A stretch of 64,000 nucleotides of DNA from Tritrichomonas foetus. Lineage: Eukaryota; Parabasalia; Tritrichomonadida; Tritrichomonadidae. The position numbers and the translations under genes are program-made. The stretch lies in the NCBI GenBank assembly GCA_001839685.1, contig MLAK01000335.1, positions 17,159-81,158 on the forward strand. The letters run 5' to 3'. A model generated the notes under the pieces. That model worked only from the letters and a program-made list of their open reading frames with translations. It did not search any database and had not been told where the DNA came from. Shown piece after piece: positions 21,901 to 30,000 of the stretch. Every line of letters starts with the position of its first letter. Position 1 is the stretch's first letter.

Positions 21901-22320
21901 GGAAAATCATTATTTAAACATTACAATAAAATGAATGAGGAGAAAAAGAAGACGCTATTGGAATTTGCTGAAGATATCAATAATGAGGAAATTCAATATA
22001 GAGGTGAAGCCATTTTTTATGAAAAACTCAAAGCAAGTGGAAAATATGAAAAAGTCGAATGGATTTCACAGTCCAAAACAGCGACTTCTAAAGAAGTAAA
22101 ACTTGGTGATCATGTTTATTATCTTGATATCGACAAAAGAAATGAGTATTGCATTTGTACAGTAAATACTGAAGGTGTGGAAGAAAAATTTAAAGTCCAT
22201 GCATCAAAATATAAATATGGATACATCAGGCCTGAAAAAAACGTCAAAATCGCTCAGATTCTTGATGTATTTGGAGACGATCCTATTATACGAATTGTGA
22301 GTGAATATGAAACATTATAA
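12961..22320 (+). CDS. Giant protein with three tandem GHKL ATPase units
   Basis: This 3119-residue protein is built of three homologous units starting near residues 5, 964 and 1925. Each opens with an Hsp90-like (GHKL) ATP-binding domain. The N-box ELIQNAKD/ELIQNARD has Glu43/1001/1963 and Asn47/1005/1967. A G1-like HNGAPF or HNGDHF box has His at 77/1037/1994. The G2 glycine loop is G-(R/K)-FGTGFLTTH at about 106-116, 1066-1076 and 2023-2033. Each unit then repeats FCP-(I/T)-I, C-(T/S)-FPL-(V/I)-GS, a (T/S)ERxxI strand and three copies of a VPN-xx-G-xF-type motif. The C-terminus (about 3014-3038, RGEAIFYEKLKASG...VEWIS) resembles the start of DUF3883/NO VEIN domains. Related ATPases occur in sacsin and NO VEIN-type proteins and bacteria. 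By inference it is an ATP-driven chaperone-like machine; the substrate is unknown. Met5 (12973) is an alternative start. Confidence 0.85.
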   Translation: MLGRMSHEATTKVLKDLFIQSASNRLRELQTPSEADKKRWVWELIQNAKDTRTSNKIKNTKVDIRVIIKDNFVKFKHNGAPFQDSTLLGLILKVSADKREKVESTGRFGTGFLTTHTLSKIIEIKAPFVNNGHQKAISFTMYRNGSTDEQLRNGIDRTFNSIQDINPRKWTSYKYFLRTKDNTESRDLGVESLQQCVYQTLLFCPIIGKIELEHYNSITTYQVSSRRKITDKIQKIEVTCYVRNRNRNFVKYYFVYSICEHSQLLTEKFHQQRYLRADIAVEVDDDEYIVSCSDQTCLFCTFPLVGSEKHQLPFYFNSPDFEPDTERQSIPINGPITDGENCYTTCAVNRMIISRSISMFSELLTYLMQNNFYGYWNLTNGIYTLEKTIANFDFRWYNSEFINKIKNILEQSPIIEDINGNSIKLKSATFPNYKRVKQDIREEFHGLLACLVDTTVNFNDSIKWNGKIWSGIDSYTVEDFITNLLIKKSPEIVFFNQVIAFVNQYDKNIFRNYEIIPNINGHFRTINNISNSYGISDDILQILDAVGSNWKDNHVHSFITTIQTDRTDKMSDAINEILKLTRSTVEKSLILVTFSTNSVHRNLMYSFYKRFFVGVKEKVIVSNIDQRLWENCDKTLINQIINQIRSYTIYAVKQKLDLIVEFVHFLYDYDIRYLNQNKIVPNERYNLFSLRNLLNWNNSIPEEIVEMLNDYFGVDLYKYSINQQITEFECAHTINLADYIPIIHKNFPKTQPSLNAVLKILISFVPSNKKISLYCMQETMFLLYTTFIDSRISKKMINISDEQFWSKANETIKLKILNIFIQQQSMSSLGSLLNKNENEIIEIINICANVLKDGGYVPNLKGELKPASSLMSGDNIPEDIIFFLSTINPDDDIRSKLSDPRISCSYLIRNDMSSVFKTMQYELELALNDPVKRKDPTIMKAIKKLNFPGKNLSSNFFEMPNSREEKAKRNLLNRLYVANVINRLEELNDPTETDMKRWPWELIQNAKDSIVSDNSHLIQKNVHIKIDYGDDYLDFTHNGAPFTTETILGLLYKYSEGKEDSSESTGRFGTGFLTTHTLSKIVEIESDVILDDEEPHGFKVRMNREGRTKEELLSGLQEMEASKEYYQNKKLGYTKYHYPITSKNGRESLLLGIQSLQQNISSALLFCPTIHYVEFSENGKNIKRYQREEKNGEKQTIIHYVNGRQIDKKDFLIVSLKEKSQEITSFYKKSRNVSLDCAVEIFNNQIISHSNQVSLHCTFPLIGSEKYVLPVLINSADFEPTTERNEIVLNDKARIGEVTKTSINQSILMRSASLFERIVKYAIDNELINLNALAEGLGNIQEITNAWYNNTYLMAMRLVLEKSKLVKSTDGERIILSDAVFPKFDKKFKNKKMRQEFWQLVEHEYENVVSFEDALLWNNNLWDTLSYVSVEDLVIKITECDLFDFDYLNKLIDFVWNSYDKNLLYTYAIIPNMNNEFRKISEEFMGSRAISSNTIDIMTRLNINWKDNHLHPNITSICLPEDKVENAITLINQKMDENSQNSLVLLQYIVEGDEKRQKMFEFAVYFENIPNEQIFVQNCPNEIWEKADLIALEQIMKTISRYNRVKVKSSIRQIDLFIRFLLRYLPPDKCVNKYNVVPNTYFELKTLKELKNCGDVEDEFNEMMMECFGIDCHSFELNSEIKNITCKSNSTMLDFVGNIQDGFEELDDELKDYFLSTMIRLHPQERNTILYNRHHELFLICERILFFDQDFEEISTTITDESFWSLSNSYLIKKIKDTICQFKNFQKFREHFSFESNEEAISILNKCYLFFTDGKIFPNMYGEMMKLEDLQMIHEVSNELFDFLLEIDNTTDVRKTLAMENIHCSKMKIISFSNFMSMLLKAFNSVILDPEKRTNKRILDKLRKMNISSDEFISTSFFNTHKQSESEKIQLMLIHKLYIANVQNRLREISNPQENDLQRWPWELIQNARDSVADQRKNVEMHFEFTPNYVKFRHNGDHFTATSLFALLYEFSEGKEKSEKSIGKFGTGFLTTHVLSKIVKVKGDVLQKDGLLHGFKVTINRNGDTSEELQESLRKMEESKDDIVAPFNYTQFKYKNDNPLFNEASKHGLTNLRKNIPAVLVFCPTIRFIELKIKNDTIIYRKTGVENSFYKITEQHNNYPLSHKFLVVNSKTVNPLLAFRKRSKSYDITCAVEIDSHNRLMSLENNDTLYCSFPLIGSIIKTPMLLNSNSFETTSERKAIVTTEYLTTTGSNKMTISSLKPITVPISCSINNTLNGSISCNEEGDDDEVPLNETGFNSLIFSQSVSLFNQLINKLICNNVKNLYNLILHLGDFKYREEWYIDKFINPMRKLIRTSPIFTNENGDYCSLKEICIPHLEKEDIKLCQQIYNIIIQYKKTNYVSFEDAKILNNICHHTHWKDFPFYSIIDIVKSLNQLGNVDLLDFSTEQEKYQFLNDFYPIAESFYPKVFFEYQIVPDMNGHFKSIDKNFANSEKIDDNIHQLLDELGVDWNSTHINLNITFFEDRIKKDNCQDALNKAVKLVDEIEDGSIKLMNYIPSDNQEQYAYHQFSSDLFPNHVRKNPTFIDNSVFKYAQKDANEKVIHEMIQEVEKYESLQKLGMSVDWLNEFIQFIQKEVHETNYRIFPDQYGTFKRLNELFIDHIKHDDCKQKLKEVCGIDLYERLLAPEIKVYSKRYFFTNLENDVVKWWENLDDSDISVEKKSQISHILIQFVPMHNDMHSDANSTRYTNIISSHILVKDKESENAEFATNEIIDRQTKLFNLTSMIFYYLPYKKRNYDGNPVDILYKLVNEQIIKEITHEIENYSTVFDLQQSLHFHRFLESDKVDDGKEEDNDDFGIHDAFHFLDSFYEFSTEGKIIPNRYGHMKTKNETIDGRLIKQELIDFYERLMHNKISEQLQHDRIKSTIKGVKSINSIEISQKMDEYIAKLDKKDEIREIIDEIIKYCDDNECWYYFPMLMQSEGKSLFKHYNKMNEEKKKTLLEFAEDINNEEIQYRGEAIFYEKLKASGKYEKVEWISQSKTATSKEVKLGDHVYYLDIDKRNEYCICTVNTEGVEEKFKVHASKYKYGYIRPEKNVKIAQILDVFGDDPIIRIVSEYETL

Positions 22321-22902
22321 TTCATATTATGTAAATGCATTTTATAGTTATTTTTTTTTCTTTGTCTTTTTCCCAAACAAATCAATTAGAATAATTAATA
22401 TTTTGAGCATCTCAGTTGTTTATTGATGATAATAATCACATAAAATGTAAGAGAACATGTAATTGTAAATCCATAATTATTCCAAATGTCACAACCAAAA
22501 AAATTGACCGGATCTTTTTAATTTCAAATACAAATTATTTCATAATAAGTGAGTAATCAACGAAAATCGTCAAGTGTATCAGAAAAATAAAAAATTGAAA
22601 AATTGGATTTCATAGCATTTTTAATAATTATATTTTTTTGTTAAATTTAAAAGCTTGAATTTATCATTATTATTTAAATATATAGCAAGATAATCAAATA
22701 TTAATTTTTTAGTTGCATAAAATTTTCTTTCAATTTTTCAATAATCAAATTTCTCAATTTTCATACAACAAAATTTTGTGAGACCTGTAAAGCAAAGCTT
22801 ACTCAACTTTTCTTTTGGATTTAGTTATTTGCCTATTCAATTTTTCAAAGGAACCATGAAATCTGTCCAGAAAAATTCGCACAAGGAAATCCGCTTTCAA
22901 GA
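22321..22902. other. AT-rich intergenic region
   Basis: This is a tandem-orientation spacer. An out-of-frame upstream ATG at 22856 opens a 22-codon frame that overlaps the start of the next gene. Otherwise I see only AT-rich sequence. Confidence 0.45.
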
Positions 22903-25900
22903 ATGGCATCAATTAAAGTTTTAAAGAAAATTCATGAACAGCAAGAAAGGAAATCCCTAGTAAAAGATTTGATTGCACTGAGGCCAATTTCCCCAGTCGT
23001 TACAAAGGATTCCCATCCTTTAGAAGTTTTATATCACGATGAAAATCCGCCTCCTCCGCCAATCGACCAGTTTGCTCCCTATCTATCACGTAAGCTTACC
23101 ATAAAGCGAAATGAAAGGATCGAAAAAATGAGAATAAAAAAACGGCCAGAAACAGCTTTGGATTTTCAATTAACGAATAGCCGGAGCTCACAAAAAAGAT
23201 ATGATCCAAATAGCCCATCACAATTAACAAAAACACAAGGAATCATAAAAGTCAATAAAACGTTGCCAATGCTTCCAAATAAAAACCAGAGAAGTCTTTC
23301 TCCTAATCCATCAAAAAGAAACAATGATATAAATGATTTAAACACATCTAGTCAAAATTCAAACGCAATTAGCAGCTATCAAACTGAAATATATAGTCCA
23401 AGTGATAAAGAAAATCGAAATAAGCAGAAAAATAATAAGCAGGCTAATCACCATAACCTTAGTTATGCTTCATCTCATGCTAATATTATTTATGATGAAG
23501 ATGCTCTTCCTAAACTTGCAAATAAAGCAACAACATATGGAAATCCAAGTAATAATAATCTCAAAACAACTTTCATTACTGCTCAAGAAATTTCTGCTCC
23601 ACAAATGTCTGATATTTCTTTACATTTGAAACAGGAACAAACTTTTGATAAAATCGTTGCTGGTACTGCCACAATGGCACTTCATCGTTGTATTGAAACA
23701 ACTTTGCAAATGTATTTTTTAGCTGAAAAAGTTTTATATTTTCATGATATTTCCTCAGTAAAGGTTCTTTATTGTCCTTCAACAACTGCCTACTGCCCAC
23801 ATGGAATAGGACTCATTGGTTATGTTCAATATTCACGTGAAATAATACGTTTAAAAGAAGCACAAAAGCATATTTCTTATAATTTCTCAATTGAAGGAAA
23901 TCAAATTATGCCAAATAATCATGTTTTAATATTTCCTATTTTTGACGGTTTTTCAAATGTTAAAGGAATAGTTGTTGTTATGAGAAAGAAAGATTCGCCT
24001 GTTTTTACTGATGACGATGAAAAATTCGTTGAATATTTTCAATGTAAAGTAAAAAATTATGCACGATGGCTTTTTCAACCTGCTTTAGATGATAATTTTG
24101 CATCTGATTTAATGAAAACATATCGATTAACACAATTTGTTGACATTATTTCAGAAAAATTATCATCATTGTTTACTTGTCGAGCTGCTGAAATTTGGAG
24201 ATTAAATACTGATACTAATATTATCTCAAAATACACTTCAACTTCAAAAAAAGCTGTAACAATACCTTCTTCAGAGTCTGGAATTGGTGGATATGTTTTA
24301 AGAAATTGTTCTCCTATTTCGTGTATCACACAAAGAGTTCATGCAGCTTACTATGAAAAGACTGATGGATGCCGTGATTATAGTTGTTTATCCATACCTG
24401 TTAAAGATCCTGACAATCCATATTATTATGCTGTTGTTTTACGTGGAAAAAGGACACCTCAGTTTTTCACTGATAATGATGAAAAAATATTAGCAAGAGT
24501 TATTCCATATGTTATTGCAGCTTTAACGTCGGCTGAAATTGTTGAAAAGAATCATAAGGCCTTGAAGGATTCTATGCATCAACAAAAGAATTTGAGAGCT
24601 TTACTCGAAGTTGCTGAGTATCTTTCTTGTCAGTTGAAAATGGATGATTTAATTCCAAATATTATGACAAGAGCATGTGAATTAGTAAAAGCTGATAGGT
24701 GCAGTTTATTTATGGTTAATGAAACACATGATAAACTCGTAACTTCTTTCCAAGGTGGCTTAGCAAATGCAATTGAAATTCCAATTAATGCGGGAATTGT
24801 TGGTTTTACAGCAACAACGGGCGAAATATTAAATATTAAAGATGCTTATGAAGATCCAAGATTTAACAGAGCTACAGATTTAGCTACAGGTTATCGAACA
24901 CTATCAATTTTATCTGTGCCTATTTTTGATGAAAGAAGTCAAATATGTGGTGTTACAGAAATGATAAATAAACTTGATGGTATTTTCACACAAGAAGATG
25001 AAAGTATGATTAAAATCTTTAATGTTTTCTGTGGTATATCTCTTGAAAATGCTCGATTGTATCGTGCATCTATTGATTTATCACTACAACTTCGTTCATT
25101 TTTAGATATTTCTTATAGTTTATCACAGCCGCAAACAATCAAGAAATGTATTGAAGAAATATTAAGGAATAGTCGAAAAGTTATTGGGGCTGTTCGAGCC
25201 GCTTTGTATATGTTAGAAAATAGCGGAATCAGTTTTGATCCTTATGTTTTAGATGAAGATATTGAAGCAAAAATTCGAAAAAATGAAATGAAGAAACAAG
25301 AAGACATTGAAGATTCATTAGGCGTTAAACGTGCAATTATTTCCAAGTTATTACAAGGACAGACCTCAAAATTTGATCAAGAAAAACTTTTAGAAGAAGA
25401 AGGAAGAAATAAAGTAATAGAGCATGTTATTACTCTAAAAGAATCATTGATGGAAAATGATCCAATGAGACCAGAGAGATCAATAATATGTGTTCCTATA
25501 ATATCTTCAGACCGTGCCATTATGGGCGCAGTTCTTATGCAATGGAAGAAAAATGGAAGTAAATTCACATTTGATGAACAAAAATTACTCGAGAGTTATA
25601 GTGTTTTCTTATCAATTTCGCTAGAAAGAAGTCGATTAAAATCTATTGCACAACTTGGAACAATTGAAGTAGAAATTCAAACATGGATAACTCAAGAAGA
25701 AAGAACTCAAATTTGTATTCCTCAGAGATTAAAACTAACTGAAGCTCAAATGACACAAGCTATTTCAAAAGACTTCGATCCTTCAAATTTCAAAGGTATG
25801 GATCTATTCAAAATTAATTACTATTTCTTTTCGATTTTTGATATTTTAAAAACATTCAAAATTCATTCAGAAATGTTTTATCACTTTTTGCATGATGTTA

Positions 25901-26760
25901 AAGAAACGTATAATGCTGTTCCCTATCATAATTGGATACACGCTTGTGATGTAACCCAGTATACCGCTTATACATTACATTCAACTGGCTTGGATACTGT
26001 TTTGAATAAATTTGAAATATTTGCTTTGTTAATTGCATCAATTTGTCATGATGCAAATCATGATGGATTTTCTAATCAATATAATGTCAAAGCTCAGACA
26101 CCTCTTGGCATCTTATTTAGAAATCAAAGTGTGATGGAAACGCATCATTGTTCAGTTATGATTGGTGTTTTGACTAAAGACACTTCAAACTTGTTATATT
26201 CATTGGATGATACAGAAAGTACCAAAATGTGGACACTTTTGATCAATTTAATTTTAGCTACAGATATGGCAAGACATTTCTCGATTATGGAAAAAGCTGA
26301 ACAAATGATCAGAAGAAATCGACCAAGTGACCCTTGGTTTTCAAGAGAAAATGATCGTTTGCTAGTCATGCAGCTTTTAATTAAGTCTGCAGACATTTCA
26401 AACGTTTCAAGAAAATTTGAACTTGCGAATAAATGGTGTTCATATTTATGCGAAGAATATTTTATACAAGGAGATTTGGAAAAAGCTTATGGAATGGAAA
26501 TATCACCAATGAACGATCGCGAGAAGATAGAAAAAGAAAAATTACAGATTGATTTTTATCGGAATGTTTGTCTACCATTATTTGAAATGGATGCAAAAAT
26601 TAGCCCCGCTACTGAAGTTCAAGTTGAACAAATTAAATCAAATATGAAGATATGGGAAGAAAAATTACTTGAAAAAATGGAAGAGGAAAAAAATAAAGAA
26701 ATGGCAGAGGCAGAAACACTTGCATCTCAAAATGCATTAGCCATGACAAAAGAAAGTTAA
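22903..26760 (+). CDS. Cyclic-nucleotide phosphodiesterase with GAF domains
   Basis: The protein has 1285 residues. A polar, probably disordered N-terminus (1-240) precedes four GAF-like units at about 256-390, 402-546, 563-722 and 725-915. The third is the most typical and holds an NKxDG...DE signature. The class I PDE catalytic domain spans about 985-1240. Metal and catalytic residues are intact: YHNWIHA (His1009, His1013), HDANHDG (His1049, Asp1050, His1053) and Asp1164 in KSADISN; Gln1215 in LQIDFYR matches the purine-clamping glutamine. The enzyme hydrolyses cAMP and/or cGMP to 5'-nucleotide; GAF units usually bind cyclic nucleotide and switch activity, or dimerise. The C-terminal tail is a charged helix. 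It is the natural antagonist of the adenylyl cyclase 13 kb upstream (inference). Nucleotide preference cannot be read from the sequence. Confidence 0.94.
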   Translation: MASIKVLKKIHEQQERKSLVKDLIALRPISPVVTKDSHPLEVLYHDENPPPPPIDQFAPYLSRKLTIKRNERIEKMRIKKRPETALDFQLTNSRSSQKRYDPNSPSQLTKTQGIIKVNKTLPMLPNKNQRSLSPNPSKRNNDINDLNTSSQNSNAISSYQTEIYSPSDKENRNKQKNNKQANHHNLSYASSHANIIYDEDALPKLANKATTYGNPSNNNLKTTFITAQEISAPQMSDISLHLKQEQTFDKIVAGTATMALHRCIETTLQMYFLAEKVLYFHDISSVKVLYCPSTTAYCPHGIGLIGYVQYSREIIRLKEAQKHISYNFSIEGNQIMPNNHVLIFPIFDGFSNVKGIVVVMRKKDSPVFTDDDEKFVEYFQCKVKNYARWLFQPALDDNFASDLMKTYRLTQFVDIISEKLSSLFTCRAAEIWRLNTDTNIISKYTSTSKKAVTIPSSESGIGGYVLRNCSPISCITQRVHAAYYEKTDGCRDYSCLSIPVKDPDNPYYYAVVLRGKRTPQFFTDNDEKILARVIPYVIAALTSAEIVEKNHKALKDSMHQQKNLRALLEVAEYLSCQLKMDDLIPNIMTRACELVKADRCSLFMVNETHDKLVTSFQGGLANAIEIPINAGIVGFTATTGEILNIKDAYEDPRFNRATDLATGYRTLSILSVPIFDERSQICGVTEMINKLDGIFTQEDESMIKIFNVFCGISLENARLYRASIDLSLQLRSFLDISYSLSQPQTIKKCIEEILRNSRKVIGAVRAALYMLENSGISFDPYVLDEDIEAKIRKNEMKKQEDIEDSLGVKRAIISKLLQGQTSKFDQEKLLEEEGRNKVIEHVITLKESLMENDPMRPERSIICVPIISSDRAIMGAVLMQWKKNGSKFTFDEQKLLESYSVFLSISLERSRLKSIAQLGTIEVEIQTWITQEERTQICIPQRLKLTEAQMTQAISKDFDPSNFKGMDLFKINYYFFSIFDILKTFKIHSEMFYHFLHDVKETYNAVPYHNWIHACDVTQYTAYTLHSTGLDTVLNKFEIFALLIASICHDANHDGFSNQYNVKAQTPLGILFRNQSVMETHHCSVMIGVLTKDTSNLLYSLDDTESTKMWTLLINLILATDMARHFSIMEKAEQMIRRNRPSDPWFSRENDRLLVMQLLIKSADISNVSRKFELANKWCSYLCEEYFIQGDLEKAYGMEISPMNDREKIEKEKLQIDFYRNVCLPLFEMDAKISPATEVQVEQIKSNMKIWEEKLLEKMEEEKNKEMAEAETLASQNALAMTKES

Positions 26761-27056
26761 CTTGAGCTAATTTTTTTTTTTGTTTATATAAATGAGTGTT
26801 AACTAAATAATAGTTAACTATATTTTTTTACTATCAAATTTCCATTTTTTATTTTTTTTCTTTTGAATCTCTTTGATTTTAATATGCTTGTGAGAATTTA
26901 ATTCTATTCATGTTTTCATTCACCACGTCTAACCGTATAACACAGCAAATTCATCGAGTTTTCTCTCAAATAATACTATAATCATTTCAAATCCGAAATA
27001 AAAAGACATAAACCATTGAAAAAAATATATTTTCGTGAACAAAAAATTAGTCGAAA

Positions 27057-30000
27057 ATGGAGGAACCAAGAGGTTCTTCCATATTTTCTTTTCATATAGA
27101 TTGTTATAATCTTCTCAAAGAAAATGATGCCAAGTTACAATATCTTAAAAATGCAATGTTAACATTTATCAAAAAAGATATCACAAAAAGTACTCTTCTA
27201 GCAGATGATGAAGTACAAAAAGTTAAAGATTTTCTTTCAGTTCTTCCTTTCACTTTTGAATTTACTGTTCCACAACTGTTAGATGAAATTATGACCGTGG
27301 TACCAATCATGTCAGCCCAAATTTTTTCAATACCAGAATGTGAAAGATATGTTGAAATTATTCCAACAATCATTGAAAAAGCAATAGAAAAAAACGAAAT
27401 GAGCGAAAATTGTTTACTGTTCTTCAATTTCCTGTTCAGTGAAAATAAAATTTGCGAAAAATTTGTAGAATTTCATTTTCTTGATAAAGTTATTATTCAA
27501 TTTGTTGTATCAAAGAAATTTAAAATGCTATCACAACTTTTGCCACATTTACGTGGTCAAAAAATGTCTGATTCTTTTTTACAACCAGATTCATATATTG
27601 AATTACTTCGAATTTTCGAATTTTTGTTTGGCGAAATCGAAAACAATATCTTTATTGAAAGTATTGATGAATTTAATAATAATTCATTGCAAAATGATAT
27701 CAATGAAAGTATGAATGAGAATATGAAGCATAATGATATTGAAAATATTGTATTGTTTTTATTTGATATTGTCCAAGCTGTTTCGAAAGTAACGCCTAAT
27801 ATTATAGAAATGATTAATAATGATGGATATTTTGATCGAATTAATAAATTGTTTCGAGTTTCACAACTTGTAATGTTTTATAAAAAAATAATAACGTGTT
27901 CAGATACAAAAGTAAAGCTGAATAATATTATATATAATATATTCAAAGCAATTTATAGAAATTGCCAAAACGAAACTATCCAGATGAAAATTCTGAAATT
28001 TTTTTCAAATTTCTTTTCCAATTTATCTAATACAGAAGAAAAATATACTATTTCTGATTTAGAAAAAGTTTTTTCATTGGATGATTGGATAATTCCAACA
28101 ATATTTCAAAATTCTGAAATGTTGAGTTCTTTTTCGTCAGTTGCATTTTCTTGTAATAGAATATCTCCACAATCGTTATTGAAGCCAATTGATACAATTA
28201 TTGAAATTGTTTTCGATAATAACAAAATTACATGTGATACTTTTTTAAATAATGATATTATTATGTTTTTTGCGAAACTTTTAACGAATTCGTGTGTTAA
28301 TGAAATCAAACCATATGATTCAGTTTTATTACAAAAACTATTTATGAATTTAGATAATAATACTGTAATTGAGTGTTTACATTCATATGAATTTTACACA
28401 GACTTTCTCTTTCAGCTCTTTTCGAAACAAAGAAATCAATGGCCAACAGAATCTTCAATTGTAAAATTAATTGAGATATCTAAATGTATTGAAAGTTCCT
28501 CAAGTTTGAAATTTAACACAGATTTCCGAAGTTTTATATCAAATAATTATACCCCCGGACTTTTATTCTTCTTTATTAATAATCTAAATAATTTATTCTA
28601 TCAGAATCTATTTTTGGACACACTCGATTTCAATAAAATGGAGTTCCCTAAATTCTTTCAAATTGCCAATTGTTCTTCTTTAATTAGTTCAAAAGTTGAT
28701 CAATTTGATGAATTTATTTTTCCATTGTTTGAAATTATTTCTCGTGCAGAAGCTAAATATCGAGATTATTTTTTCGAGGACTGGCTTTTAACTAATCTGA
28801 CAAAAGACTCTTCTCTCTTTAGCCTTATTGAAAATAATAAGGATATCATTCGAAACTTAATTGTTCCTCTCGAAAATGATTATGTAATTCGACTTCCTAC
28901 TTTACTACCATTTATCAAAGATCATTCTTTTGTCACTAAAGACTATTTTAACTTATATTTAATGGGCCGTTATTCATTGTCTGTTTTATGCAATTTGAAT
29001 TTGCCTATTGAAAATATTCCCTATTTAGATTTAATAGTCAAAGTTTATATACATCCTTCTGATTTCTTTTTTCTTATTGAAAACTATCATAATTTTATCA
29101 ATACAAATGTAACCAAATCACTTATAAAAGGAAAGACTTGCTTTGAATTTCATCGGAATTTACTTGGATATGTAACAATTGATGATTATAAGAATATTCA
29201 TTTCCAAAAGCTTCGATTTTCTATCATTTTATTTGACAAACCTAGCAAGCCAATTCCAATTATACGCTTTAATAATATAATGATTTTGAAGATTTGCAAT
29301 GAAAAATTTATGGTAAATTTAGATTCTTTATTAGAATTTGAATCAAACAAAAAATATGATTTTGAATTTATACTAGCACATGACAATCATTCTGTTGATA
29401 TTTTAATTAATAATAATTTAGCTATGAAAATAGATGATCAAAATCATATATGTATCAACAGTTTTGGTTGTGAAAATTTCGAATCCCCTATTTCTTTCAT
29501 TATGTTTAACGTTAAATATCAAATTTTTGATGATGAAAATCACGCTGATGACATTAAGATTGTGAATTTCAAAAACAATAACTTTTCCTCAATTTTCCAA
29601 GCTTATTCTTTATCATCATTATTTTCGGACTTCAATTACACTCATGAATTAATTATCTGTTTTGAACAAGAAAAAAATCCGCAAAAATCTGAATTTCTCT
29701 TAAATATTTTATGCTTAATTTCAGACATTACAATAAAACCAATAGATCACCGGTCATTTTTAGAGTTTTTATTAATTGCTATCCAATCTCGAATTGAATC
29801 CATCACATCTTCTTGGATGAAGCTACTTTTTTTCAATATTTTGAGAGAAGAGAACATGAATGAAAGAACAATGATGCTAATTGATTTTTTAATGAATTAT
29901 GAAATTTGGAGCCATGCTAATTCAAGTGTTTTGGCTGAGCATTTAAATTTCATGGCCTTAACTTTTTCGAATTGTCAAAATAGTGTTTTGAATATTTCTA

